A stretch of 64,000 nt of DNA from Jaapia argillacea MUCL 33604 (taxonomy: Eukaryota > Basidiomycota > Agaricomycetes > Jaapiales > Jaapiaceae): assembly GCA_000697665.1 (NCBI GenBank), contig KL197728.1, positions 385,154-449,153 on the forward strand, in the 5' to 3' direction. The translations under genes were made by a program, and so were the position numbers. The notes beneath the pieces were generated by a model, which was given only the letters and a program-made list of their open reading frames with translations, searched no databases and had not been told where the DNA came from. Positions 9,235 through 22,498 of this stretch are shown here, piece by piece. Numbering within the stretch: position 1 is the first letter of the stretch; each line of letters opens with the position of its first letter.

Positions 9235-11596
9235 ATGTTCAAGAAACCGCTGGCGGACGTGAAAACTTCAGGTATGGTGCACATTCGACTGCTTATACCT
9301 CATCACTGACCGGAGCCCCGATCATAGCTCCCCTTCGTTCTTCAGACCGGAGGAAACTGAAGCAGAGGGTCGTTCAGACTTATAGTCTCTCCTCAGAGGA
9401 TGGCGAACTTCTCGTCCCCGATGGACTGAAGAGCCTTAAGTTCAGTACATATGCAGCGCAACCAGGGGTGAGTATGTGCGTCCCAAGTTCCTTCTTCTTC
9501 TCCAGTGTGATATTGATGAGGGAGGCGTTGACGCCCGATACTCACAGATCGTATACCTTGCTTCAGATGGGGATCCGTTGTGGTTCTCGCTTGGGAAGGG
9601 CTCAGATGAGTTGATACCTACAGGTTGGCCGCTTGCTCCAACCCATAGCACTATTCTGATACGTCCCTACAGTGTATACACTCTGGAAGAAGCCCGACCT
9701 ACTTCCGTCCCTATCTACTCCGGGAGCTGTTATCCCGAAACTTGTGGATGGAGCCGATCTAATGATTCCTGGCGGTGAGGCACTCTTAGCCTTTTGCACT
9801 TCTATCCTAACGGAGTTGGACAGTTGCGACGTTCGCCACACCCCTACGCCAAGAGCAACTCGTCTCCATCTGTCAATACGATCCTCAAAAGCGCTCATTT
9901 CCTCTCGCCATCGGAAGGATGGCTGTAAGCGATGCTACCCTGCGAGCAAATGGAGCAAAAGGCAAGGGGGTCTTGGTATGGCATACTTGGAAGGATGCTC
10001 TTTGGAATCTCGGTAAGGGCGGTGAGCCGCCAGAGCCCGTTGATCCCTCTGATGCAGTGGAGGAAATCGTGGGTGAAGTTGATGAGGAGGCTACACCTCC
10101 ACCTCCAAACGAATCTCCATCGCCTATCCCCGCCCCAGATTCCCATGAAGTGCCTCCAGCGGAATCGTCTAGCAGAGCAGGGGGACCTACGCTCGGAACC
10201 GAGCAACAACACGAAGCCCAGGAAAAGACTTTAACAGCAGAAGGTGAGAAATAGCGGACTTTTCCACATGTTTTCCACTAATTCCATTGGATCTTGGCAG
10301 AGATATCCGAGATCCTCCAGAATGCCTTGATCCAATCCATATTATTCCTAGCATCAAATCCTCTCCCACCCTCGTCCTTCCCGATGCCATCCACCACATT
10401 CTACACCTCGCACATTCTCCCGTACCGTCCTGCGCACCTTCTCCTATCAACATCTCAGCCCCAGGCTGACATCAAGCACTCCTCGTTCAAATCCTTATCA
10501 GCTTTCTTAAAGTCGTCCGAGAAATCCGGTCTTCTCACCTTGAAGAACCAAAAATCCGACGTTATGGTCGCCTCTGTGAACATCACGCATCCGGCCGTTC
10601 AGGCTGCCACGAAGTACAAAACGATGAAAGACGTTGAAGACAAAGAGAAGAAGAAGAAAGACAAGGAAAAGGATGAGGAGAGGAAGCGGCCAGCGGTACA
10701 TCTTGAAGTTCGGGAATATCTGAAACCGTGGCAAACCACTGTTGACTGGTTTCGTGCTGCGAAAGCCGAGTGAGTTCCACCTTCTCCAGTTTGTTGTATG
10801 GCCCTCAGCTCACTCTCGGAATACGGGCTAACGTCGATTCATGGACTCTGACAGCACAACTGCATTGTATGAACTCACCGACGTTCGCGCACTACTCAAT
10901 TCGTATGTTTCTGGCAAAGATCTAGTTAATCAGCATCAGCAGCAATTCATCAACGTCTCTGACGACCCCGTTTTGTCTCGGGTTGTCACATCCAAGTCGT
11001 CATCGTCGAAAGGTACGTGAATGCATTATCTTCTGATATCGTTTTGTAAATAGGCAACGGCAGGCAAAGGCAAACAGGAAGACCCCATTGTCGACACTGA
11101 ATTTATGAAACGAGAGGACATTGTCAAGAAACTGTCCGAAAGGATGCAGCCTTGGTACGAATTACGAGTCGGCGGCAAGGATGGAGTTCCAAAGTCAGTC
11201 TCATACAGACTCCGCGCTGGCTCTGTTTCGTATTGATAATTTCTCCGCTTTCAGGAAGGGGTCCCTCCAACCGGTTCAAGTGATCATGAAAACAAGACAG
11301 AACCGCAAAGCAGTGACTCTAATAACTGGCCTCGAGCCCTTTAGCGAGGCCGTTGGAACCGCCGATGATGTTGCGGATGAAGTGAGGAAGTTTGGGTTTG
11401 GTACAAGTGGTGAATCCCTTCCCGAAATTCCTTGACGCTTCGAATGATAACATCCTGCGCAGTGTCGGAAGTGCCCAATAAGCCCACAGCCCACGAGATA
11501 CAAGTGCAGGGGAAGCAAATGAAGCCAGTGACGGATTTACTTCTGGCCAAAGGGGTACCGAAGAAGTGGATAGAAGTTCAAGATCAGACCAAGTGA
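9235..11596 (+). CDS. TMA64: eIF2D/Tma64 (ligatin-type) translation factor
   Basis: Ten exons (9235-9271, 9328-9467, 9548-9623, 9673-9774, 9824-10243, 10301-10769, 10855-11012, 11064-11193, 11255-11409, 11463-11596) join in frame to 606 residues; yeast Tma64 is 565. The start MFKKP and the following SSDRRKLKQRV are hallmarks of the eIF2D N-terminus. Next come a PUA domain (about 85-185, with SDGDPLWFSLGKG just before it), an acidic Pro/Glu linker (about 190-255), the winged-helix/SWIB region (about 255-470, with KPWQTTVDWF) and a C-terminal SUI1 domain (about 515-606) with the basic KTRQNRKAVTLITGLEPF loop. eIF2D places initiator or other tRNA in the P site without GTP and helps recycle 40S subunits after termination, in the cytosol. 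All nine introns are GT-AG. Recognition rests on domain order and conserved motifs. Confidence 0.93.
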
Positions 11597-11917
11597 CAAC
11601 TGGGTGCGATGCATCTGGGCATGTTGAGCGATGGCAGTCGTGTGGGAGGGAGAGGGTGTGCAATCACTTCTTGGTGCCCCATACTGAGGGCGTACGGATC
11701 GTTGAGGTCTTTGGCTGTGCGTAGAGGTACGAATGGGATTTCGTATAGATGTCTGCTATTCCGCCATCATATATGGGAACTCGTCGCGTTCTTTTCACAT
11801 GCTTCAGTTGTGATCGTCGTCAGGTGCCACGATGTCCAAGCAATTTTGATTAAAGCCGGACGCTGGCAAGGACCAGCAATGGATATCCAGGTTGAGAACG
11901 CCTCGCCCCCGAAGCAA
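11597..11917. other. Convergent intergenic spacer
   Basis: This 321-base gap separates the 3' ends of TMA64 (+) and the first beta-lactamase-fold gene (-). No gene is seen. Confidence 0.4.
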
Positions 11918-14074
11918 TCAACCTATCCGATTGAAAGCCACCTCGACCCTCTCGTCGCTTTCCACAGCCCCAGCCCCCCAAACACCCCACCAATCCATAC
12001 CAACAACCGACCCATCCCCACCATACCTAAACCGAAGGTCAAATTCACCCCAACTACTCGAAATTGGCCAAGTTCGATTCCCGCTGGGTGGTACGATGGC
12101 ATATATGGTCCCTTTGAAGAGTGAACCAGATTGATGAGATATGTGGAAGTAATCTGTCCACACTCGTGGTGCTGCGATGAGGAAGGATAATGATGAAGAT
12201 GGGGGTTCTTCGGGGATGAATGTAGTGCCTTGAAGCGACGAGTGGAGGGCGATGCAGGCTTCGGAGAGGGGGGTTGGGTTGGGTTTGAAGTCGTTTTGGG
12301 AGGGACATATCGTGACGTTTCCGTATCCGGGGTCATAATAAACGCCTAGATAGGACGACAGGTCCGTGACGGGAGGGGGATCCAAGGAGGGAAGGGCCTC
12401 GGTAAACTTGGGCACATTTGATGGGGTTATTGGAACGTCTGTGAAGTCGAGTGATGAAGGGGCCAATGGCGGTTGGCCCGGGAAAGTCCTGTTGTATGTC
12501 TTCTCCCATCTTCAAGAAAGAAGGTCAGATAAGCATACTATAATGAAACGAGCGACGCACCTTGCATTCCAATCTATATGCTCTAAGTTAAACAGATCTT
12601 CCAGTGCGCGGTAGCTAACGATAGATGATACAGCATTTCCAGTCCTGCAGAGGCTTGATGAGCATATTTCGAAGTAAGGTTGAAGCAAGGTGCGCTTACC
12701 AATGAGTGTTACAGAAAACAGCAACGCCGACGCCAGTATCAGGAACCCAGCTGATCTGCGTACCCATTCCCGGGATTGCACCTGAATATATGCAGTAAGT
12801 ATCTGAAAATTCCTGCACGTCCAAACGGCGACGAGAGAGAACGAACCTCCATGACTCCAGATATTCTGTCCCTGGTAACTCTGCAGTCCAACACCATATC
12901 CATACAACGCAGCACTCAGTTCTGGATATTGTGGTGAGCCGTTTGCAACTGTATACCCAGTCGTAATCGCCAACACGGACGAAAGCGACACAGGTATCTT
13001 CTCGTCGTGCATTTCAGAGGGTGAATCAGCCGAGGCGTGACGACGAGCTTTGATGAGAAAGGCCATCCACTTGGCTACGTCTATTGCATCGGTGATGATA
13101 CCGCCCGCCCCGTCAACAGAATGATCCAACTGGAAGGGATACTCATACGCAGAGTAGTTGGATGGATAGACTCCGTAGCCAGTGCTATAGGATGCGTCTG
13201 GGGTGTAGGACGTATGCGTCATATTTAGAGCTGGGTGGTTGAGGAAATGCGTAGAGACGTAATCTTGAAACTTGGAGCCTGTGACCTTTTCGATTATTCG
13301 TGCTGCTGTCATGAACATCTGCAGAGCATGAGAAGTGGTCAGCATACAGTGTCATGGGAAAGAACCCGATGCTCGAACCATGTTATTATACTGGTAGACG
13401 TCTCGTAATTCTGCTGAAGGCCTCAGATGTTTGATACTTCCGATGGTCCTTTCGAAGGAATGAGGGCCACTTGATCGCCCATATGACAAATCGTGTCTAC
13501 GCTCCGGATTCCGGGTTAATGCGGTCCCTCAGCCATTTCGGAAATCCGACTTGCCTTGGCAATCCGCTGCGATGACTGAGAGCGTCTCGTACTGTGAGAC
13601 GCCCAGCATCATATTCGTCCAATAGGGAAAACTCTGGCAAGATATCCTGTATCCGGGTCGACCAGTCCAATAACCCAGCGTCGACGAGAGAACCGATGGC
13701 AGATGCAGTGAATAGTTTGCTGTTGGATCCGATTGCGAAAGTGGTCTATAGAAGGACTTCTCAGATCAAGTCTTTTCTGTACTATGTGGAGAACGTACCT
13801 CTGGAGTCACAGGTCTATCATGGCCAGCCACACCATAGGATTTCGTTTCGACGATCGCAGGAGCGTCGAAAGAGTCGTTAACCACCTTTACCACCGAAAT
13901 AGACATTCCGGGGACCCCCCATCTGTGTAAGATCTCCTCAGCATACAAGTCAAAATTTGGTGATAGGAGTGAATGCTCGGAAATGTCAAATGGGCTTTGT
14001 GATGTGCCATGACACAGGCTGCACCATCCAAGGAGCAACCAAGATAATCGAGTAGTCCAGCGATTCACAGACAT
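11918..14074 (-). CDS. Secreted serine beta-lactamase-fold protein, family I copy 1
   Basis: Seven minus-strand exons (14074-13799, 13745-13555, 13496-13379, 13318-12847, 12781-12700, 12644-12561, 12509-11918) give 604 residues. Residues 1-23 form a signal peptide. The class C beta-lactamase/PBP-like fold shows its catalytic set: Ser99-Asn-Ser-Lys102 (SxxK), Tyr192-Asn-Asn (YxN) and His351-Gly-Gly (the K/H-[ST]-G position). A C-terminal domain of about 180 residues (near 420-604) follows, with YLGVYYDPGYG and a WWGVWGAG block. Fungal members are mostly uncharacterised hydrolases or peptidases acting outside the cell; the substrate is unknown. Intron 2 (13497-13554) starts with GC (AG|GCAAGT), while the paralogue at 18.7-20.9 kb has GT at the same place. 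The two copies share all six intron positions and phases, so they arose by duplication. Confidence 0.88.
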
Positions 14075-15357
14075 GACCGTTGACGATGAGGAAAGACCTG
14101 GATCAGCACAGATGGGAGCGGGAGGAGTTAGTGACAACGTCGGTGCCGCGTGCAGAGCTGTGGTGGCAAGGAAAACTCATGGTGCACGGTGAAGGCGTGG
14201 AGGTCCCTCCGGCCCGCCTGCCGTGAGACGTAAAATCACTCATCCATGAAAATCGTAGACTACCACTTTAGGCAGTACAGCTGCCAAATTGGGTTGTGGT
14301 ACCACGGACCACAACCAGTCATGTACTATGAAACCGACTGGGTCACGGAGTCGCAGAAAAAGTAATTCAGTCCAACAACTCCATTTCAGATTGGGTAGTT
14401 GATTGAGAGAGGAGGTCCGCATTGCTTGCACAGGCGTGAGTATGGGACGCCCAGGGAAGCGCTCGGGGGCGAGGTTGTGGCTCTACTTCAGTAACAATAC
14501 GGTTTTCAGAAGCAGTATCAGCCATTATTTTGTTTTGGGCTCCAAACGCGGCTCGGTATCCGCAAGGATGGCACGAACATGAATTATGATTCTGAAGGAG
14601 TTTGACCCGGATGCGGAAATTGTGTGCGTTCAACTCCACGTTCGTTGTAGGGCATTGGAACGAGAGTGGAATTCATCGGTCACGTCTTCAAAGAATTTCT
14701 TGCGTAGAAGAATCTCGAGTGGGGAGGTTGTCAATATGTGTTGTTTTATAATCCTGGAAGCGGCAACCAAGCCTCCGAGACTATGAGCATAGACAGACGG
14801 GACCCATAATTACTTGCCTTCGAGCTCCGACCTGGCAAGTTTGTCACATACCTGGTTATGAGTCTGCTCGTAGCTGAACCCAACCCTGTACAGGATTGGA
14901 GGGGTAGAAACCCTCTCGATCAATAGAGGCACACTTGCAGCGATTTAAATTTGATCGTCATCGCCTCGAGCGATGTACGGGCGTTCGTCGAGCTGTGGTG
15001 CATTGCGAGGAGACATCAGAGATGACATGTTAATCTCTTCAAGAGCGCAGGGTGAGTCCCGGATGCTCCACATTGCGAGAATTAATACTGTATGCCCGAT
15101 TCGCTGAATCCAAAACCAGTTTGCGCAGAAAATGACTTAGGGAGAAATGGGATGCTTATCTGGGCCGGTGACAGTCGGTTTATCAGTTGCCCAGGGAAAT
15201 ATGATGGGAGATATACTTAGTGGTCCTCCAGCGTCGACTGTAACATGTAACAACGGACATGGATGTTGTGGAGAAATTGAAGGGATTCCGCCACGAGACC
15301 GGTGGACCACAGTCCACCGTAGACCACCTCCCTTCCTCCCAAAACTTCCAATCACCC
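14075..15357. other. Intergenic, 1.3 kb
   Basis: This holds the promoters of the beta-lactamase-fold gene (minus) and DIM1 (plus). Several frames of 60-100 codons occur, including a 90-codon minus frame at 14367-14639, but none shows family features or a supported splice chain. Confidence 0.4.
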
Positions 15358-16586
<1,229 letters not shown>

Positions 16587-16794
16587 CACGATGGGAGGCA
16601 TCCTGTTATTTACGTGTTGCCAGTACTTCTGTTGTACGAATATGTAGATCTTCCCTTGAACAGGATCGTCTCGTCGAGTGTCTTCAATCTTGAATCCCCC
16701 ACGATCCTGGCTGTATCTTGGCCGCATCCTAATTTCTGCAAGGCTCCTGGTTTCTCACACCGGTACATTCCAGCGATCTCTCCACATTACCATC

Positions 16795-18522
16795 ATGCCA
16801 TTCACAGGTCAATACATACCTCATACCATCCCAAATCTTCATACTAGAATCTGAAACCATCGCTTTAGTTGCCGATCTGAAACAAAAGGCGGCCAAGGCT
16901 AAGGATGCCAGTGTTACCAAATTCCACGACACCAAGGACCGATACTCCAGTCAGCCAGCCGCAAAGACGACCTGGGATCCAAACTACAAGAAACCTCCCC
17001 CACCACCTCAGGGACGGAGTTCAAGGGACTCTCGAACATCTCTCGATCAAACTGATGCCTCCACATCCTCCACACCCTCTCTACCATCCAGGGGCCCACC
17101 CCCAGTCGTTCGTACAAATACACGGCCCACTGCACCCCCTCCGAGACATGCGCCTCCCATCGCTAATAGGCGTGCAGTGACGGGAGCTGAGGAAGGAGAG
17201 AAGATAGATTGGGCGAACTTGAGTCCTGAAGACAAACAGGTTTTCTTTAGTTGGCTAGACGAGTTTTTCGCTCGATACTTTAACATTCCTGCTCCTCCAA
17301 GAAGCACCAGCGACACTGCCAAGCCAGTTGTCCAACCGAAGCCTACACACCCTCAAGTTTCCAAACCGATCGTCTCGCAGGGGCGGCCCCCTGCAACGCT
17401 TCCTCCAGTAAGCTCTCATAAATGATTCCCAATGTTACAAGTTTTCATCGCCTATCCAGCCTGTCGCTACCTGGTCAAAGCCGAAATTACCGTCTCCGTC
17501 TCCATCTCCACAGCGTATGTCCCCGCTTCACCCCTCTTATCTGAGCTCCATCTAACTTTCACACAGCATCCAACGATTTCGTGATGTCCTTCCCGCCACC
17601 CACAACGCACGGCTCGGCAGCTCTCGATCTCGCACAGTACTTCCATCCGTCCACCCATTGGGATTCTGCCTGGTACATGACCGACCCTGCCATCCCTCCA
17701 TCCCTCCAAGGTAACACCAACCTCACATACCGTGCAACAGGACAGATCTCCGGTGGCACCAAGACCATGAACTTTGGTGTCTTCTTTGCCGATCTCAGCG
17801 TATGCTGGTATACTGTATCATTTCCAACTTCAGGAAACGCGGATCCCAACAATACTTCGGTCGTCAGACGGAGTGCGAAATACCTTCCGACTCCGAAGGC
17901 TTTGGACGGACCTTCTTTGGTTGAAGCTCATGAGACGTATGGAGAGACTATCGCGGCGTTTGCGGAGAGCTTCGCGGGAACCGGTGAATGGTGTGGACGA
18001 GGAGAGTGCTGGGACCTCGCCGATCAAGCACTGAAATATTTTGACCAATACGACTATGTTTCCAAGCCCATACCCAGTCTCAGCCGAACTCACGGTCACC
18101 TCATCTTTGAGGGTAAAGCTACTGGAGGAGGGAGGATGGTCGGGCGATGGCGAGGTGGAGATGATAGGGTTCGAAGAGGAGATATTGTAGAATGGCGGAA
18201 GGTCTCGATTGGTGCTGTTGGTGGACCTCCAGGAGCGAAATGGACTCTAGGCGATCCTGATCATACGGCGATCATCGTTCGAGATTCAGTGCCGTCAAGG
18301 ACTCCGGTTGATGGTGAACCACTCAGTCCTGCGGAAATAGGGTCTTTGGAGGTTGTGGATCAGAGCGTGAGTAGTGCGCCTGACCGCAGAGAGTTTGATT
18401 TGAAGACGCTGGAACAAGGGGAGATGTGGATATACAGGCCGATTGGGATGCAGGAGTATCTCGGATTTTCACTGGATCAGTTAGCTGTTTGCCCTCCAGG
18501 TCTCCAAGTGTTGACTATATGA
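16795..18522 (+). CDS. BBC1: BBC1/AIM3-like protein with C-terminal cysteine-proteinase-fold domain
   Basis: Four exons (16795-16807, 16869-17407, 17460-17514, 17567-18522) give 520 residues. The first exon is 13 bases (MPFT plus one base). Residues 5-60 are basic and helical, ending in a TTWDPNYKKPPPPP segment. Residues 60-235 are Pro/Ser/Thr-rich, interrupted by a short acidic helix (IDWANLSPEDKQVFF, near 132-160). Residues 240-520 form the domain known from Bbc1/Aim3, with a papain-like layout: Cys in ECWDLADQAL and His in GDPDHTAIIV, spaced as a possible Cys-His pair. Yeast Bbc1 is an actin-patch protein that restrains Arp2/3 activation in endocytosis. No SH3 domain is visible here, unlike yeast Bbc1, so partner binding may use the Pro-rich part. 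Whether the domain is a working protease is unknown. It lies 208 bases after DIM1. Confidence 0.8.
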
Positions 18523-18663
18523 TACCATAATCGCTTCCATCATGTGGACAATGGATTCAATCATGTACATCAGCATTCGTCGGGTCTCCTTCAGTACTCT
18601 CATACAATGACCAGACAACACTGCATACTACAACGGATGGTTGTAGATTCATGCTCGACACTG

Positions 18664-20868
18664 TCACACCTCGCGTTTAAACATCACTTCCACTCGTCCC
18701 TCCTCCTCGACAACGCCCTCCCCTGCGCCCCACAAACCCCACCACTCCATAGTTTCAGCCAATCCCACTGATTGATTGAACTGAACATTTATCCCAATCT
18801 CACCTCGCTGGCCAGAATTCAAGATCGGCCACGTCCTCTTTCCGGCAGGGGCGACGATCTCACACACAGTCCCTGTAAACTCGGTGCCTGAGATATGCCT
18901 CGCATAAATATATCCAACCCAAGTTCCGCGGAAAGTGATAAGAAATGAGAAGGGAGAAGGGGAAGGATGCTCCTCAGCAATGGAAACTCCGTTCTTGATC
19001 GACGAGTACAAGGTATCGCAGCTCTTGGAGATATTGGCGTACAAATGAGCGGCTTCGGGAAGTGGACAGATAACCACGGCCCCGTATCCCGGGTCGGCAT
19101 AAGTCCCGATGTACCGAGAAAGGTTTGTCGTTGGGGGCGCTTCGTGTACAAGAGGAAGTCGGATGGAAGGTCGTCGCTGCGAGGGCACGACGTTGAGGTC
19201 GAAATCCATCGGGCCGGATGTCACAACTGACCGCAGGTCAACCAGGGATGTTTTGTTATGTATTTCCTGGTACCTATGAGATATCGAGTAAGCCACCCGA
19301 AAACACTATAAAATCGTTGCCATACCGTCCATTCCAGTCCGGGTGTAGCTTCATGCCGGCCAACTCTTCTAGTGCACGGAAGGAAATAATATCTGCGGCG
19401 GCATTTCCAGTCCTGGAGACAAGTGAGCAACGCCCATTGAAATAGAAAGCCGTGCATACCCCGCAGTGTTGCACATCACCGCCACACCGACACCGGCGTC
19501 TGGAGCCCAAGAAACCTGACTTCCAAAACCAGGCAGAGTTCCTATCCGTAACATGAGCTTAGGTGGGAGTGTTGAAAGGTACGAGGAATGCCAATGTACC
19601 TCCATGCTTCCAAATATTCTGACCCTGGTATCCATATTGTCCAACGGCGTGACCATATACCACAGTCGACACCTCAGGATATTTGACATCATTCCAGACT
19701 GTATATCCAGACGATATGGTTGAAATAGATTGTGGCGAGACAGGCGTGTCCTCGTCCCTGTATGGAGAGTCGAGAGGGGATGCAAGCCGTCGTCGGGACT
19801 TGATTAAGAAGGCCATCCACTTCGCAATATCAAAAGCATTCGTGTAGACTCCCCCTGCCCCATCGATGAGGGCGGAAAGTTGGAAAGGATATACAAACGC
19901 AGAGCCGTTCGACGGGTAATTTCCAAACCCACTACTCAAGTGGTCGTTTTCCTCGTACGAGGGGGCGTAGGAAGTAGCCGACATTTTGAGAGCGGGATGG
20001 GAGAAGAGGTGTGTGGCAACATATTCTCGGAAGGTAGTCCCTGTGAGTTTCTCCACGATTCTCGCAGCAGTCATATACATCTGTAGCGCCGCTGTTACTA
20101 AACCATGAATAACTCGGAGTGAAGATGATCATTCACCAGGTTGTTATACTGAAGGACATCTCGAAATTCTGCAGATGGCTTGAGATACTTGATGCGCGAG
20201 ATAGCGTCCTCCAGGGAGTCACTCCCTTCAAGACCTTGATATGAGTAATCGTGTCTAGGATGATAGCCAGACGCGTCAATAAAAACGAACGGGTTTTCAA
20301 TTCGCACGCTTACCGAGGAAGTCCTGTCCTGTGGCTCAAAGCGTCTCGAATTGTCACAAGCCCCCCGTCGTAATCATCCAATAGACCGAATTCTGGGAGG
20401 ATGTCCCTGATCCTGGTTGTCCAGTTGACATGTCCAGCATCCACCAGAGAACCGAGGGCGGCAGCTGCCACCAATTTGCTGTTTGAACCGATCCCAAAGA
20501 CAGTCTAGAAGCCATTCACTTCCTCATCTCTCCCATTCAGATGAAACAAAACGCACTGAGGCAGTCACCGGTCTCCCATCTTCATGAGCCACTCCGTATG
20601 ATCGTGTCTCAATGATTGGCGAAGCGTAGAAGGAGTCGTTGACCACTTTGACAACAGAGACAGATATCCCAGGGACGTTCCAATTCTTCCGTATCTCCTC
20701 AACATAAAGATCGAAGTCGGGGGATAACAATGATTGGGGCGAACTTGTCACTGACGATAATGCCAAAGATAAGGGTATTTGAGCATCATTTGGTTCAGCG
20801 ACAACACGGAGTGCCCGCTTTGCGAGCAATATGAAGAGTGTTGTTTGGACAACGAAGCTGAGCAGCAT
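18664..20868 (-). CDS. Secreted serine beta-lactamase-fold protein, family I copy 2
   Basis: Seven minus-strand exons (20868-20557, 20504-20314, 20254-20137, 20080-19600, 19541-19460, 19412-19326, 19273-18664) give 626 residues. A hydrophobic N-terminus (MLLSFVVQTTLFILLAKRAL) acts as signal peptide or anchor. The catalytic set is Ser111-Asn-Ser-Lys114, Tyr204-Asn-Asn and His366-Gly-Gly. The C-terminal domain has YIGTYADPGYG and WWGLWGAG. Exons 2, 3 and 5 match copy 1 exactly in length (191, 118, 82 bases), and all phases agree, so these are true paralogues. They are separated by DIM1 and BBC1 and point the same way. All introns here are GT-AG. The ATG at 20868 is the first in frame. Its 3' end lies 141 bases from the convergent BBC1-like stop. 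The substrate is unknown. Confidence 0.88.
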
Positions 20869-22106
20869 CACAGCGACGACTTGGAAGTGGGATCGTAGTA
20901 CCCCTGCGGCCGATAGCCTGGGGCAGTTGGGAAAGTGGTGCTAAAAGTAGCCATCAGAGATGAAAGAAGATTCAGAGTACATGGGAGCCCCGACTCCTCA
21001 CTTGTGAGGAGAGGGTCTCTGTCTGCAGCAAACGCACAAAAACAATACAAACGTCGTATCGCGTGGGAATTTGAGCAAAACAGTACGCCATTCGACTGGC
21101 CTCGGCCAGCCTGGTACACTCTGTTCCGCTTGACCCCCTATGTTGGAATGCCTCAGCGTCTTCCACCTCTCACTTTCGTTGGCCAACTTACAACTACCAA
21201 ACTGGATATCTCCTTTGATCCATCTACCAAATCTAGGTATACCGACGGTTGGTGCTGTTACTTCGACCACGGCCGAGTTTGGACGTAGGAACTATACCCT
21301 CCTACAGCCGTGGGGTGGTAATTTGGTTAATGGGGGATGTAGAATGTGGGGATAGGTGGGGATGCCAGAGACATTCCACAAATACATTGTGTCCATTCAT
21401 ATCCACGTATACGTAGTAACCCTTGGGATAATCTACCATAATAATGTGAAGCATCCCGTTGAGTGTGCATATGGAGTTGGGGACCTGGCGCTCGCGCCGC
21501 TACCGATGTTGGAAGAAGCGTGATGAAAGATCGAACACTGAGACCACTGCTAGTGGCCGTCATTGCTGTGAGTTAACTTTCCTACCGGATCTCATCTGAA
21601 AGTACTTGTCTTGCACTCGCCATCATATGAAAGTTGTCGATATTCCATTTTCGCAGTCTCAATAGAAGGAGGAATACAAAATACCAGAAAAGATACTGTA
21701 AAAGGCGTCGACGGATCCGGAGAAATGTTGTTGTCCATGGCATCGCAACATCACCAGCGACGCCTTCATAATAACAACCAGGAGCTGCGACATTGGCTCC
21801 GTCGCCCTATACATTCCTGCCCACTCCACCACGTACATCCCCAGCTAAAATTTGTTGGAATGGTGACTGAATAATCAGATTCGGGTCTGGTCCTAAAGCA
21901 AGACGTCGAGTTCGATAAGGATCCTTTGGTAGTCTCGGTCAACAGGTCGAGCGCCATAGCGCGACTCTATTGTGCTGTCCGTCAACCTATGAGTCACTAA
22001 TGGCGGTTCGCCGATGTGGACGCCCAGGACGCGAAGGCCGTTCAAACGACTGGCAAGCCTCCCTACAGTGGATTAACATTTGTCAGTCATCAATGGCAAG
22101 GACACA
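20869..22106. other. Intergenic, 1.2 kb
   Basis: This lies between the start of a beta-lactamase-fold gene and the displaced 3' tail of the F-box gene. It holds the promoter of the former and the original downstream region of the latter. Frames of 60-115 codons occur on both strands without family features. Confidence 0.4.
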
Positions 22107-22204
22107 TCATAAGTGCAGTACGTGCCAGCTCAATTCGTCTGCGGGATTAAAACTCGTCCCAAATGCAAATGAGGGAACCATCGCCGACACGTCGAGAAAC
22201 TCGT
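22107..22204 (-). pseudogene. Displaced 3' tail of the F-box gene (beyond the retroelement)
   Basis: Read on the minus strand from the target duplication (22204-22200), this continues the reading frame of the F-box gene whose main part lies at 31704-30265. It encodes 30 more residues and ends in TGA at 22109-22107. The segment AMVPSFAFGTSFNPADELSW aligns with the C-terminus of the intact F-box gene at 50.7-52.3 kb (SDFSFGKSFNPVDEVTW). That match is the evidence that the tail was cut off by the retroelement rather than being chance sequence. Confidence 0.85.
22200..22204. repeat. Target site duplication, left copy (CTCGT)
   Basis: The five bases CTCGT before the 5' LTR are identical to the five bases after the 3' LTR (30265-30269), as expected for Ty3/Gypsy integration. 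Confidence 0.92.
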
Positions 22205-22498
22205 TGTCACGTTCTTTTTACTTCTGATCACCTGACCTGTAGAACATTCGTTAGTATTCCAACCAGTAGCGTTAAGATCTCAGTATGACGCCTTATTGCA
22301 CCATCGGACTATTCTTAGCTAGCCATGTAGTATATAAGCTTGTACCATCTTAATGCAAACCCCAGTCTTGAGCTGGTCTATTCCAAACCAGCCACTCTTG
22401 TGTGTCATTGGTCAACCTCATTACTCCTTGATTGCTACTCGCACTCATCATCCAGCGCTGCTGCCAGTCACATCTCTGGTTGTTGTTTGTTGCTGACA
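22205..22498 (+). repeat. 5' LTR
   Basis: 294 bases, TGTCACG...TGCTGACA, about 98% identical to the 3' LTR. It contains a TATATAAG box in its middle, likely the element's own promoter. Confidence 0.95.

Noticed and set aside
11953-14137. Beta-lactam resistance gene (reading family I as true beta-lactamase)
   Set aside because: Only the fold and the three-motif set are shared; fungal members of this fold are not known resistance enzymes, so a substrate is not claimed.
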